Part shown: positions 6,988-14,478 of the stretch, piece after piece
Layout: each line of letters starts with the position of its first letter
Position numbering within the stretch: the stretch's first letter is position 1
Source: Chromobacterium piscinae
GTDB lineage: Bacteria; Pseudomonadota; Gammaproteobacteria; Burkholderiales; Chromobacteriaceae
Length of the DNA: 64,000 nt
Direction of reading: 5' to 3'
Assembly (NCBI RefSeq): GCF_021129175.1
Contig: NZ_JAJOHV010000012.1
Location: 84,395 to 148,394 of the forward strand
Program-made: the position numbers and the translations under genes
The notes under the pieces: model-generated
What the model saw: only the letters and a program-made list of their open reading frames with translations
The model's database searches: none
Told to the model about the DNA's origin: nothing

Positions 6988-7329
6988 ATGACACGCTATA
7001 GCAAGCGCGTAGGAGACGGCGTAACCGCCCACTACAACTCCGCCGAGGAGCTGCAGAAGGCCAATGATAATGAGTTCGAATCGAAGGTCCGCGGGATCGG
7101 TCTGCTGGTGGGCCTGGTCGGCGGTGGTTGGCTGACCTGGTCGGCGATCATGTCGCACGGCGGTGCCGAGTGGCCGAAGTTCCTGCGGCTGCTCATCACC
7201 TTGATCGGGGCTGCTTTGAGCGGCGGCGCGCTCTACGCCCTGAGCATGTACATCGTGTTCGCGATGGTCGCCGGTATGGTCGGCTGGGTGATCTGGGGAG
7301 GGGTAAAGTGGCTGTGGAGTGCGGTCTAG
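6988..7329 (+). CDS. Membrane protein with three hydrophobic spans (113 aa)
   Basis: ATG at 6988 follows GGAGGA at good spacing. After a polar N-terminal 35 residues come spans at about 37-55, 67-85 and 88-110 (for example GIGLLVGLVGGGWLTW and YIVFAMVAGMVGWVIWGGV). It is the first gene after the OL-like operators and so should be repressor controlled. Possible roles are superinfection exclusion or host takeover; no family recognised. Confidence 0.65.
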   Translation: MTRYSKRVGDGVTAHYNSAEELQKANDNEFESKVRGIGLLVGLVGGGWLTWSAIMSHGGAEWPKFLRLLITLIGAALSGGALYALSMYIVFAMVAGMVGWVIWGGVKWLWSAV

Positions 7330-7713
7330 GTGGTGACGGCGGTCACGTTGGCCGACAATGGACGTTCACGTAGTGTGTAGGGTAGGAATGAACTCGGAGC
7401 TTGTCGAGGAGTCGTACAGTTGCAGGTTGCGGAAACATGCTTTCAACACCATACGCTTGGATGCTGAAAGTGGAAGTGTGGCGTTTACGTTCGTATACAT
7501 TGATCAAATTTGCACAATTTTTCGCAGCGTTGCTATAGTGCGAAACAGTACGCCTCTAGAGGCGGACACCGAGGATGTTGCAGATCATGGTGTTGTTAGG
7601 CCAACTACCGGCTAGCGATGCCTTTGTTCTTTACACAACCCAAGTACTCTGCAGATCAAGGGCACCTTGATGAATTCAGCAGACACTTGGGTTTTGCGTT
7701 TATGGAGGCTTCT
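7330..7713. other. Intergenic regulatory stretch
   Basis: About 380 bases without a supported gene. An open frame at 7358-7615 has no ribosome site and unlikely composition. The stretch holds the promoter described at 7510-7546. Confidence 0.5.
7510..7546 (+). promoter_or_regulatory. Candidate sigma-70 promoter with operator half-site
   Basis: TTGCAC at 7510-7515 and TATAGT at 7534-7539 are 18 bases apart. GCGAAAC, the half-site of the prophage A operator, follows at once at 7540-7546, and GCGTTGC overlaps the spacer. The promoter would serve the genes at 7714-8683. Confidence 0.55.
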
Positions 7714-7896
7714 ATGAATTGGTTTAAAAATAAAGATAGCGAAGTGGAACGCCTTGCTAAACTGTTAGATGAAAATAGCGAGCGTGTAACCATCAAGAAA
7801 AATGGCTACCTTCGTCTGAATCTTTCCAATTCTGAAGTAAAGAAGCAGATCGAAGAAACTGCCAAGCTAGTAGGCAAAATTAAAGTGCCAGGATAA
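7714..7896 (+). CDS. Small hypothetical protein (60 aa)
   Basis: ATG at 7714 has GGAGG five bases upstream; a longer frame from 7618 lacks one. The protein is charged and helical (EVERLAKLLDENSERVTIKK; NSEVKKQIEETAKLVGKIKV). One base separates its stop from the next gene, so both are co-translated. AT-richer than the flanks, suggesting acquired cargo. Confidence 0.6.
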   Translation: MNWFKNKDSEVERLAKLLDENSERVTIKKNGYLRLNLSNSEVKKQIEETAKLVGKIKVPG

Positions 7897-7897
7897 A

Positions 7898-8683
7898 ATG
7901 CCAGCCATATTAATACTTATAGTATTAGTTAGCGGTTTTACATTTACAACAAGATACCCCCTCGCACGTTACAAGCAATCCCGCTCTTCTGGGTGGGATT
8001 CTTATTTTCACGTAACGGCTTGGGGGGTTTTTATTTCTTTAATTTCCGCCATTATATTACTAGGCCTGACTCACATAGCAACAATTCAAAAGCTTGAAGC
8101 ACTATTCCCAAGCCATGCCTCGTATGCCTTTGCCAAAGACGTCATTACGCCAAAATACTGTTATGCTGTAGCATGGTCGGTAATCTGCCTCATAGTTTCT
8201 TATGCACTTGGCACCTCACTAGAATTCATTTGGAAAAATGAAGCAATCGCGCTTGTCGCAGCGGAAGATGATTTCGAGAAGTTACTATTTGAATCAATGG
8301 CAAGACAGCAATTGATTCAGGTCACGTTAAAAAGCGGCAAAGCATATATCGGGCTCATATCCGAACAGGATGGATCAAAGGACTTTAAGAAGCGAGCATA
8401 CATTTCAATGCTTCCATATTTGAGCGGATATCGAGACGACAAACTTATTCTGCAGCTAACCAATAACTACCACAAGCATTATAAAAATATATCAGATGAC
8501 AATTCAGACTTAATTGGTTATCGAGTTGTATTGCCTATTTCCGAAATAAATACTGCCGCTTTCTTTGATGTCAACGCTTTCCTCGCCATCCAAACAGAGC
8601 AATGGCATAACCACGAAAATAATAAGCAAAATACAATCGACGCCCAGAATGTAGAGGCTGTCGAAGGTCCGCCAGCCTCTTGA
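7898..8683 (+). CDS. Membrane protein with soluble C-terminal domain (261 aa)
   Basis: Hydrophobic spans at about residues 1-17, 40-62 and 88-107 are followed by a soluble domain of some 150 residues. The latter has a strand-turn-strand start (LIQVTLKSGKAYIGLISEQ) reminiscent of small beta-barrels in DUF6338-like bacterial membrane proteins. The tail is polar. AT-rich composition and a lone position between a promoter and a terminator fit lysogenic cargo (a moron). Function unknown. Confidence 0.65.
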   Translation: MPAILILIVLVSGFTFTTRYPLARYKQSRSSGWDSYFHVTAWGVFISLISAIILLGLTHIATIQKLEALFPSHASYAFAKDVITPKYCYAVAWSVICLIVSYALGTSLEFIWKNEAIALVAAEDDFEKLLFESMARQQLIQVTLKSGKAYIGLISEQDGSKDFKKRAYISMLPYLSGYRDDKLILQLTNNYHKHYKNISDDNSDLIGYRVVLPISEINTAAFFDVNAFLAIQTEQWHNHENNKQNTIDAQNVEAVEGPPAS

Positions 8684-8831
8684 TAATAAATCGTATTTGT
8701 GGTGTTAAGTTAACTCCTAAGCCACCAAGTTATATCGTCGCCTTGACCGCACCCGCAACCGCCGGCAGACTCATCCCAAGCACCAGGCTGAGCCCACCCG
8801 TTCAGATAAAAACACCTGGTGCCCGCAGACC

Positions 8832-8854
8832 AGCCCGCACAAGCGGGCTTTTTT
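8832..8854 (+). terminator. Rho-independent terminator
   Basis: AGCCCGC, four-base loop, GCGGGCT, then T-run. It ends the two-gene unit at 7714-8683. The preceding 140 bases hold no gene I can support. Confidence 0.85.
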
Positions 8855-8909
8855 GCGCTCAAAAATGCCGTGTTCACGTCATACAATAACGCAGACACGC
8901 CCTATCTTT

Positions 8910-8928
8910 CATCGAAAATGTATCGATG
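8910..8928. promoter_or_regulatory. Dyad overlapping a start codon
   Basis: CATCGA, seven bases, TCGATG: a perfect inverted repeat whose last three bases are the ATG of the HTH gene at 8926. Such placement suits autorepression of that gene. Confidence 0.55.
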
Positions 8929-9270
8929 AACGGACGTGGCGAACGAATCAAGGCCGAGCGGAAAAGGCTCAATTGGCGGCAAGAAGATCTGGCCCGCCGC
9001 GCGAAGGTAAGCCGGGGAATCATTGGTGACCTGGAGCGTGGTCGGAACCATGGGACCACAAAGATCCTGGATGTCGCAAAGGCATTGAAGGTGAACCCCA
9101 TCTGGCTCGAGACTGGCAAAGGCCCTCGTGAGCCCGTCCCCGAATCCAACGTCCCCTATCTCACGGCCAACTCTTTGGAAGACCTGGCAGAGGTTCTGCT
9201 CGCCCGCGGCGCGGAGGAGATCGGCCAGTTGATGGCCCTGATCGTGAAGAAGCAGGCTGAGCGAAGATAA
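8926..9270 (+). CDS. XRE-family HTH regulator (114 aa)
   Basis: Residues 5-60 are a classic XRE helix-turn-helix: RIKAERKRLNWRQEDLARRA, then a recognition helix with SRGIIGDLERG, and the typical VNPIWLETGKG end. The remaining 50 residues are helical and lack an S24 peptidase domain, so RecA-mediated self-cleavage is not expected. A perfect dyad overlaps its start. It is one of four regulators in this immunity region; its role relative to the repressor at 10038 is unknown. Confidence 0.85.
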   Translation: MNGRGERIKAERKRLNWRQEDLARRAKVSRGIIGDLERGRNHGTTKILDVAKALKVNPIWLETGKGPREPVPESNVPYLTANSLEDLAEVLLARGAEEIGQLMALIVKKQAERR

Positions 9271-9319
9271 GGAAGTCAACTAGCCTTCAGGGCAATGTTG
9301 TGCGCAAACCACGCGGAAT

Positions 9320-9333
9320 TTGCTACAAAAGTG
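9320..9333. repeat. Direct repeat flanking HTH gene, copy 1
   Basis: TTGCTACAAAAGTG, identical to 9690-9703. The two copies flank the HTH gene at 9383-9706, suggesting operators of that regulator. Confidence 0.5.
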
Positions 9334-9382
9334 AGCGGTCCGGCTGCTATCGTTAAGGTTACGTAATAATGCGTAGCACGCC

Positions 9383-9706
9383 GTGCCATCAGAGACATTC
9401 CACAGTAGATTGCGGTCCGCCATCGAGGACCGCGGAACCACCATAACAGCCGTCGCCGCACACCTTGGAGTCAGCCGGCACACAGTAACTCGCTGGTGTA
9501 AATCCCAAATGCCAGATGATGATCAAATAAAAAGACTGGCGGCATACCTCGGCATCAGCCCTCACGCCCTGTTCAGCGGAACCGAGATATCCCCCGAGCA
9601 CATGGCCGCTTGTCATAGGCTGTTCGCCCTTGCCACTGGCCTATCTACCAGGGACGTCGAGGCCATGATCCACCTGGCTGAGTCGATTCTTGCTACAAAA
9701 GTGTAG
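9383..9706 (+). CDS. XRE-like HTH regulator (107 aa)
   Basis: GTG at 9383 is the best start; no strong ribosome site is visible. Residues 12-60 form an HTH (TITAVAAHLGVSRHTVTRWC then QIKRLAAYLGISPHALF). The C-terminal half is helical (MAACHRLFALATGLSTRDVE). It is flanked by two copies of a 14-base repeat. It may be a second immunity repressor or an anti-repressor partner. Confidence 0.7.
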   Translation: MPSETFHSRLRSAIEDRGTTITAVAAHLGVSRHTVTRWCKSQMPDDDQIKRLAAYLGISPHALFSGTEISPEHMAACHRLFALATGLSTRDVEAMIHLAESILATKV

Positions 9707-9709
9707 CAA
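9690..9709. repeat. Direct repeat copy 2 within a dyad
   Basis: TTGCTAC, six bases, GTAGCAA is a 7-6-7 inverted repeat whose first 14 bases equal the copy at 9320. It overlaps the 3' end of the HTH gene. Confidence 0.5.
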
Positions 9710-9837
9710 AAGTGAACAGACGATAAATCTGTATCAATACACACCCATCCCCGATCTGTCGTAGCCTATCCATGCATGCAGCGATGGCACCAATGCCCGT
9801 CGCGCATAGAAAAAAACTCATAGATTGGAGCGATAGA

Positions 9838-10026
9838 ATGAATTGCACTGGTAGCACCGCTTGCATAAATGCCAAGAATTGCAGCGATTTCAGGCCTATA
9901 CGAATTCGTTTAGATCGGAAGAACACACCGATCGCTCAGCTGGTGATCAGCTTGGCGGAGACAGGAGAGTTGACGGTCAAACGCATTGGTGACACAGCCC
10001 GAATAACCGATTTTTTCCTACGATGA
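9838..10026 (+). CDS. Small hypothetical protein (62 aa)
   Basis: ATG at 9838 follows TTGGAG at eight bases. It begins with a cysteine-containing segment (NCTGSTACINAKNC) and continues as a strand-rich domain (IAQLVISLAETGELTVKRIG) ending in basic-aromatic residues. Its stop lies in the arm of the shared terminator. No family recognised. Confidence 0.5.
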   Translation: MNCTGSTACINAKNCSDFRPIRIRLDRKNTPIAQLVISLAETGELTVKRIGDTARITDFFLR

Positions 10027-10052
10027 AAAAGGCGCCTTCAAGGCGCCTTTTT
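10026..10052. terminator. Bidirectional terminator
   Basis: AAAAAGGCGCCTT and AAGGCGCCTTTTT flank a single base, giving A- and T-runs on either side. It ends rightward transcription from 9838 and leftward transcription of the repressor gene, whose last codons are in it. Confidence 0.85.
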
Positions 10053-10403
10053 CTTAGCATGGTACTCAAGTGCTCGGGTGATCACCAAGTGAAGCTCATC
10101 GGTCTCCAACTCACCGATTTGGGCTATCAGTTCGTCTTTGGTAAATGCGCTTGTCTCTGTCTTAGAGCTAGCCAACTCAGCCTCTTCCTCATGAAGCTGG
10201 TCAAACCAACCATGAGGCAAGCCTTCTGCCTGCTCGATTCTTCGCGCCAAGTCAGATCCAAGCTGACGCGACTTTCCCTTCAGAGTCGATAAGTACGACT
10301 CTGAAGAGCCAGTAGCACTTGCGATCCGAGCAGCTGCCCCACGTGGCGCCAGCAGCGCTTTCAGGTTCCTTCGGCGGATCTCGTTAACGTCAATATCCAT
10401 CAT
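10038..10403 (-). CDS. Phage repressor, XRE-type, without peptidase domain (121 aa)
   Basis: Divergent from the Cro-like gene at 10503 with an operator at each side of the gap, the position of lambda cI. Residues 8-65 are the DNA-binding domain (AARIASATGSSESYLSTLKG, ending GLPHGWFDQL). The C-terminal 50 residues are acidic and helical and probably dimerise it. There is no S24 protease fold, so induction must work otherwise, for instance through an antirepressor. No ribosome site is visible before ATG 10403, so the message may be leaderless, as from lambda PRM. Confidence 0.8.
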   Translation of the reverse strand: MMDIDVNEIRRRNLKALLAPRGAAARIASATGSSESYLSTLKGKSRQLGSDLARRIEQAEGLPHGWFDQLHEEEAELASSKTETSAFTKDELIAQIGELETDELHLVITRALEYHAKKKAP

Positions 10404-10417
10404 GAGATGGTAGGAAT

Positions 10418-10494
10418 TTTTAGCAATTTGCGAAATAAACGGTTTGCAAAAGTTTATGTACTCCGCTTGCTTAAAGTTTTGCATGTTGCTAAAG
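10418..10494. promoter_or_regulatory. Repressor/Cro operators (OR-like)
   Basis: 10418-10436 reads TTTTAGC, five bases, GCGAAAT; 10476-10494 reads GTTTTGC, five bases, GCTAAAG. Between them is a half-site GTTTGCAAAAG. The first abuts the repressor start and the second the Cro start. The dyads match those at 6829-6869, so the same protein should bind both loci. Confidence 0.75.
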
Positions 10495-10502
10495 TTTTGC
10501 TC

Positions 10503-10700
10503 ATGAAGATGCACGACTTCCTCCGAACCATCACGCCGGATGAGCGCGATCGGCTTGCAAGAGCTTGCGGGACGACCGTGAGTTATCTCTACCAGCTCGC
10601 CGGTAAGCATAGAAACCCATCCATTCCGCTTGCGCGCCGCATTCAGCGTGAGACGCGCAACAAGGTATCGCTGAGCGATTGGGATGAGCCATCAAAGTGA
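10503..10700 (+). CDS. Cro-like regulator (65 aa)
   Basis: A single small HTH (LARACGTTVSYLYQLAGKHR, then PSIPLARRIQRETRNKVSL), like YdaS/Cro proteins. ATG at 10503 is nine bases after the operator at 10476-10494. Being first in the rightward operon and divergent from the repressor defines it as Cro. An ATG two codons later is an alternative start. Confidence 0.8.
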   Translation: MKMHDFLRTITPDERDRLARACGTTVSYLYQLAGKHRNPSIPLARRIQRETRNKVSLSDWDEPSK

Positions 10701-10753
10701 TGTAAGGGTAGCCCATCATTAAATCCATTTGGCATGAACAAAGAGGCCCGCTC

Positions 10754-11212
10754 ATGAACAGCCGCTACACCCACGTCACAGCTACCGCCCAAACCGTAGC
10801 GAAAACCCACCACAACGGCATCGCCGGCCTGGCCGTGGCAATGCAGAAAGGGCCGTCGGTACTGGCCAACAAGCTGAACCCGAACTGCGATACCAACCAC
10901 CTGACGCTGGAGGAGGCTGCCGAGATCACCGATCGGACGCAGGATCCGGCGGTCGCAGACGCCCTGGCCGCGCTGTGCAACCGGATCACCGTTGCCCTGC
11001 CCTCTGGCGAGCTGACGCTGAAGGAGCTGTCGCGGGCGTTTTGCCAGCTGGCGGCCGAGTGCGGGGAAGTCGGACAGGAAATCAACGCGGCGGAACATCC
11101 GGAATCCGAATGGGGGGAGCGCATCAGCCCGGGAGAGGCGAGGCGTATCGAGCGCGCGCTGTGGGACTTGTTGTCCGCCGGCGCCGGCCTGCTGCAGCGA
11201 GTCAGGGGATGA
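10754..11212 (+). CDS. CII-family phage regulatory protein (Phage_CP76-like)
   Basis: The N-terminal 65 residues (GIAGLAVAMQKGPSVLANKL, then HLTLEEAAEITDRTQD) match the phage CII/CP76 group, where an HTH is followed by 'thr-leu-glu-glu-x-x' and a helix. The C-terminal half is helical. These proteins sit right after cro and favour establishment of lysogeny. Prophage B has its own version at 58392. The ATGA overlap couples it to the next gene. Confidence 0.8.
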   Translation: MNSRYTHVTATAQTVAKTHHNGIAGLAVAMQKGPSVLANKLNPNCDTNHLTLEEAAEITDRTQDPAVADALAALCNRITVALPSGELTLKELSRAFCQLAAECGEVGQEINAAEHPESEWGERISPGEARRIERALWDLLSAGAGLLQRVRG

Positions 11213-11313
11213 CTGTGGAACAAACGAACTGCGTGGGACCAGAAAAGAGAAAACCCCGGTCATCGCCGTTGGCGCGGCTCGCGGGGTATCTCCGTGGAGG
11301 GTTTGCCAGATGA
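11209..11313 (+). CDS. Tiny basic protein (34 aa)
   Basis: ATG at 11209 overlaps the stop of the CII gene, and its stop overlaps the next ATG. The peptide is basic (KRKPRSSPLARLAGYLRGG). Evidence is coupling on both sides; it could be a leader that carries ribosomes to the initiator gene. Confidence 0.45.
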   Translation: MTVEQTNCVGPEKRKPRSSPLARLAGYLRGGFAR

Positions 11314-11429
11314 GTATGCCCATGAGCACAACATTTTTCAATCCCGCCGAGGTGCCCGCGCGGCAAACGCCGGCTGAGGCGTGGCGTCGTTGCAACCCCG
11401 GCACGCCGTTGAGCAGGAGCCCGTCATGA
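11310..11429 (+). CDS. Tiny hypothetical protein (39 aa)
   Basis: ATG at 11310, stop overlapping ATG of the replication gene at 11426. Sequence is proline- and arginine-rich with no motif (TTFFNPAEVPARQTPAEAWR). Supported by four-base overlaps at both ends only. Confidence 0.4.
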   Translation: MSMPMSTTFFNPAEVPARQTPAEAWRRCNPGTPLSRSPS

Positions 11430-12316
11430 GCGCGGCCGAGAAGGTGATCCACCTGGCCGACCGGCGCCCGGCTGCGGAAGAGCCGCCGCGCAAGGAGGGT
11501 TTTCTGGCCATTCCCAACGAGTTGATGGACGCCCTGCTGGCAGCCGATCTCACCGGGCGGCAGCTAAAGCTGGCCCTGGCGGTGGTGCGCAAGACCATCG
11601 GCTACGGCAAGGCCGAGGATGACTGCACCATCACCCAGCTAGCCGAGGTTGCCGGCCTGCACCGCCCTGACGCCAGCAAGGCCCTGCAGCAGCTGCTGGA
11701 CCTGGGCATCATAAGCGCGCGCAAGGGTCGCCATGGACAGCTGGTGTCGCTCAATCCTCCGGCGAGTTGGCACTCTGGCGACGCGGAGCAAAACGCTACG
11801 CCTACCGCTACGAACGTAGCAAAACGCTACGATGACCCGTCGCAAAACGCTACGCACAATAAACAATCCCAATACCCAAGTAATTCTATCCCCCCTATAT
11901 CCCCCCATGGCGAGCCGGCCGCCGCCAATTGTCCTGCTGCAGACGCTACGCCGCCCAAGCCGAAACGGCAGCCGCGCGCCAAGGGGACCAAGCGAACTTT
12001 CGCCCAATGGCGCGATGAAACGAAAGCCGCCGGCGCCGCACTGATCCCTGAAGACGATTCGGTGTTCGAGTACGCCGCCCAAGCCGGCATTGACAGCGAG
12101 TTCCTGCGGCTGGCCTGGATCGAGTTCCGCACCACCTACACCGACAAGCTGGCGAGCAAGCGGTACGTGGACTGGCGCGCCCATTTCCGAGATGCGGTCC
12201 GTCGCAACTGGTACAAGTTGTGGTGGATGAAGGACGACGGCACCTGCGAACTGAGCACCGCCGGCCTGCAGGCGCGCAACGCCGCCCAAGCCGCCAAAAA
12301 GAAGGGGGCGAACTGA
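11426..12316 (+). CDS. Phage replication initiator, O-like (296 aa)
   Basis: Residues 25-110 are the winged-helix domain of lambda O-type initiators: FLAIPNELMDALLAADLTGR, then TIGYGKAEDDCTITQLAEVA and a recognition helix with HRPDASKALQQL. A low-complexity linker (residues 115-195) is encoded by the iteron region. The C-terminal domain (about 195-290) is basic with many aromatics (FRDAVRRNWYKLWW) and should contact the helicase. ATG at 11426 was chosen because it overlaps the preceding stop. DnaB follows with an overlap. Confidence 0.85.
   Translation: MSAAEKVIHLADRRPAAEEPPRKEGFLAIPNELMDALLAADLTGRQLKLALAVVRKTIGYGKAEDDCTITQLAEVAGLHRPDASKALQQLLDLGIISARKGRHGQLVSLNPPASWHSGDAEQNATPTATNVAKRYDDPSQNATHNKQSQYPSNSIPPISPHGEPAAANCPAADATPPKPKRQPRAKGTKRTFAQWRDETKAAGAALIPEDDSVFEYAAQAGIDSEFLRLAWIEFRTTYTDKLASKRYVDWRAHFRDAVRRNWYKLWWMKDDGTCELSTAGLQARNAAQAAKKKGAN
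11788..11854. repeat. Iterons, candidate replication origin
   Basis: GCAAAACGCTACG occurs exactly at 11788-11800, 11819-11831 and 11842-11854; a 6-2-6 inverted repeat GCTACGAACGTAGC lies at 11807-11820, and a decayed copy at 11939-11950. An AT-richer stretch follows (11855-11905). Iterons inside the initiator gene next to an AT-rich run are the structure of lambda ori. Confidence 0.8.
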
Positions 12317-13713
12317 TGCACGCCGAGAGCGAGATTTTCCAGCTGCATCACCCTGGCGCGGAACAGTCAGTGCTGGGCGGCCTGCTGCTGGACAACCTGG
12401 CATGGGACAAGGTGAGCGAGACCCTGACGCCGGAGCATTTTTTCGACCCAGCACGCCGCGCCATTGCCCAGGTCATGTTCGGCATGCTCAACGCCGGCGC
12501 ACCTGTCGACGTGGTGACGGTATCCGAAGCCCTCGAAGCCCAGGACAAGCTGGAGGCCGCCGGCGGCATTGCGGCCCTGAGCACCATGGTGCAGAACACG
12601 CCCAGCGCCGCCAACATCCGCCGGTACGCCGCCATCCTGCAGGACAAAGCCATCGCCCGACAGGCGATCCACATCACCGGCGAACTGATCGGGGAGCTGC
12701 AAACGCCGCGCGGCGCGAAGTCGGCAGAGCTGGTGGATCGGGCCGCTGGCGCGCTGGAGATGCTGACCGCCGACCAAGGCGCTGCTGACCAGACATTAGA
12801 TGCCGTAGCACTGGCAAAGCGCGGTTTCGATAATGTAGACAGGCGCTGGTCTATGGAAGATGGGCAACTGGACGGGCTTGCCACCGGCTTCACTGATCTG
12901 GATGAGACGCTCTGCGGTCTACAGCCAGGGGATTTGGTGATCATCGCTGGGCGCCCGGGCATGGGGAAAACCGCTTTCGCAATGAATGTGGCAGAGCACG
13001 TGGCACGTTCCACTGGCCCAGTGTTCGTTTTCAGCCTGGAAATGAGCCCGACCCAATTAAGCGACAGGCAAATGGCAAGCCTGGGTGGGGTTGATCTGAA
13101 GCGGATTCGTACAGGCCGCCTGGAAGACGCTGACTGGCAAAAGCTGACCTATTACGCCAGCCAGGTGCAAGACATGCGGATGTACGTCGATTTTCGCGCC
13201 GGACTCAGCCCGGATCAGATCCGCAGCCAGTCCAGATATCTGACACGCCTACACGGCCGCCCTGCCCTGATTGTCGTTGACTACCTGCAATTAATGCGCG
13301 GCCCAGGCCATGGCACCAGTGATAACCGAAACCACGAAATCGGCTTCATCACCGGCGCACTAAAGAGCCTTGGAAAAGAGCTGGAATGCCCTGTGGCGGC
13401 GCTGAGCCAATTGTCCCGAGCGGTTGAGTCCCGCGCCAACAAGCGGCCGATGATGTCCGACCTCCGCGACTCTGGATCCATCGAACAGGATGCCGACGTG
13501 GTGCTGTTCACCTACCGCGATGAGTACTACAACCCCGACAGCACCGACGCAGGCACGGCAGAAATCATCGTTGGAAAGCTCCGCCAGGGTGAGGCGAAAA
13601 CAGTCCGCCTGGGCTGGCAGGGCCAGTTCGCCCGTATGACCAATCTGCAGAATGACTGGATGCCCCGCCCTAGCCTCAGCAACCAACCACACAGAGGAGG
13701 ATTCGAGGATTGA
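12316..13713 (+). CDS. Replicative DNA helicase, DnaB family (465 aa)
   Basis: N-terminal DnaB domain (EQSVLGGLLLDNLAWDKV) at residues 14-110 and RecA-like helicase domain after residue 180. Walker A GRPGMGKTAF, the FSLEMS motif, Walker B LIVVDYLQLM, and SQLSRAVESR with RDSGSIEQDADVV are all present. The length is normal for DnaB. It overlaps the initiator gene (TGATG). A phage-encoded helicase loaded by an O-like initiator removes the need for host DnaB. Confidence 0.95.
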   Translation: MHAESEIFQLHHPGAEQSVLGGLLLDNLAWDKVSETLTPEHFFDPARRAIAQVMFGMLNAGAPVDVVTVSEALEAQDKLEAAGGIAALSTMVQNTPSAANIRRYAAILQDKAIARQAIHITGELIGELQTPRGAKSAELVDRAAGALEMLTADQGAADQTLDAVALAKRGFDNVDRRWSMEDGQLDGLATGFTDLDETLCGLQPGDLVIIAGRPGMGKTAFAMNVAEHVARSTGPVFVFSLEMSPTQLSDRQMASLGGVDLKRIRTGRLEDADWQKLTYYASQVQDMRMYVDFRAGLSPDQIRSQSRYLTRLHGRPALIVVDYLQLMRGPGHGTSDNRNHEIGFITGALKSLGKELECPVAALSQLSRAVESRANKRPMMSDLRDSGSIEQDADVVLFTYRDEYYNPDSTDAGTAEIIVGKLRQGEAKTVRLGWQGQFARMTNLQNDWMPRPSLSNQPHRGGFED

Positions 13714-14087
13714 GCTCGACACAACGACCTACCAAGATCGTGCCGCGCCCCGGCGATCAGCCCGGCACCGGCCGGCGCGACGACTACCGCACGGATCCGC
13801 ACTGGCTGGCGGCCGTGGGCACCATCCGCAACTGCATGCGCTGCGGCAGCAACGTCGCGGTCCAGGTGGCGCACCGCAACGAGGGCAAGGGCATGTCGTT
13901 GAAGAACCCCGACGCCCTGACTGCCGCGCTTTGCCTGGACTGCCACAACGCCCTGGACAACGGGAACCGATTCAATCTGGAGTTCCGGCGCCGAGAGATG
14001 GACCGCGCCATCGTGCATACCCTGGAGCGGCTGGCACTGGCCGGCCTGGTGCGAATCGACAAGCAGCGCTTGAAGGAATTGGGATGA
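13710..14087 (+). CDS. Zinc-binding HNH-like protein, YbcO/DUF1364-like
   Basis: TTG at 13710 overlaps the helicase stop (TTGA). Residues about 42-78 hold CMRC, then VAHRNEGKGM, then CLDCHNAL: two CxxC knuckles flanking an Ala-His, the pattern of phage YbcO/DUF1364 and related Ref-type nucleases in the nin region. Such enzymes act in phage recombination or replication. It is coupled to the next nuclease gene. Confidence 0.7.
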   Translation: MSSTQRPTKIVPRPGDQPGTGRRDDYRTDPHWLAAVGTIRNCMRCGSNVAVQVAHRNEGKGMSLKNPDALTAALCLDCHNALDNGNRFNLEFRRREMDRAIVHTLERLALAGLVRIDKQRLKELG

Positions 14088-14464
14088 GCATCGGCGCGAG
14101 GCATTTCAAATCAACAGGTGCCAAAAGCAGCCTGCTGGCACTGGGCCGACTCCCGGCTGGCACCATGAACCAGACCGAGGCCGCCTACGCCCAGCATCTG
14201 GAACACCGGAAGTTCGCCGGCGAACTGGTGTGGTATCGCTTCGAGGGCATCAAGCTGCGGCTGGCCGACAACACCTTCTACACGCCCGACTTCGCCGTGA
14301 TGTTGGCGAACGGCCAGATGGAGATGCACGAGGTGAAGGGCCGCTGGATGGACGATGCGCGTGCCAAGATCAAGATCGCCGCGGACCAGTACCCGTTCCG
14401 CTTCATTGCGGTGATGGCACGGACCAAGAGGGCCGGCGGCGGCTGGGATGTTGAAGAGTTTTGA
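14084..14464 (+). CDS. DUF1064 phage nuclease-like protein (126 aa)
   Basis: Residues about 65-88 read FYTPDFAVML, then MEMHEVKGRW: a PD...ExK signature of the restriction-endonuclease fold, preceded by the helix TEAAYAQHLEHRKFAGELVW. This is the DUF1064 family, typical of phage nin-like regions and thought to resolve recombination intermediates. ATG at 14084 overlaps the previous stop. Confidence 0.8.
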   Translation: MSIGARHFKSTGAKSSLLALGRLPAGTMNQTEAAYAQHLEHRKFAGELVWYRFEGIKLRLADNTFYTPDFAVMLANGQMEMHEVKGRWMDDARAKIKIAADQYPFRFIAVMARTKRAGGGWDVEEF

Positions 14465-14478
14465 GTAAGGGGAAGGCA

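Noticed and set aside
7358..7615. 85-codon frame
   Set aside because: Runs through a promoter with operator half-sites and lacks a ribosome site.
11788..11950. CRISPR array
   Set aside because: The repeats are only 13 bases, unevenly spaced and inside a coding sequence; they fit iterons.
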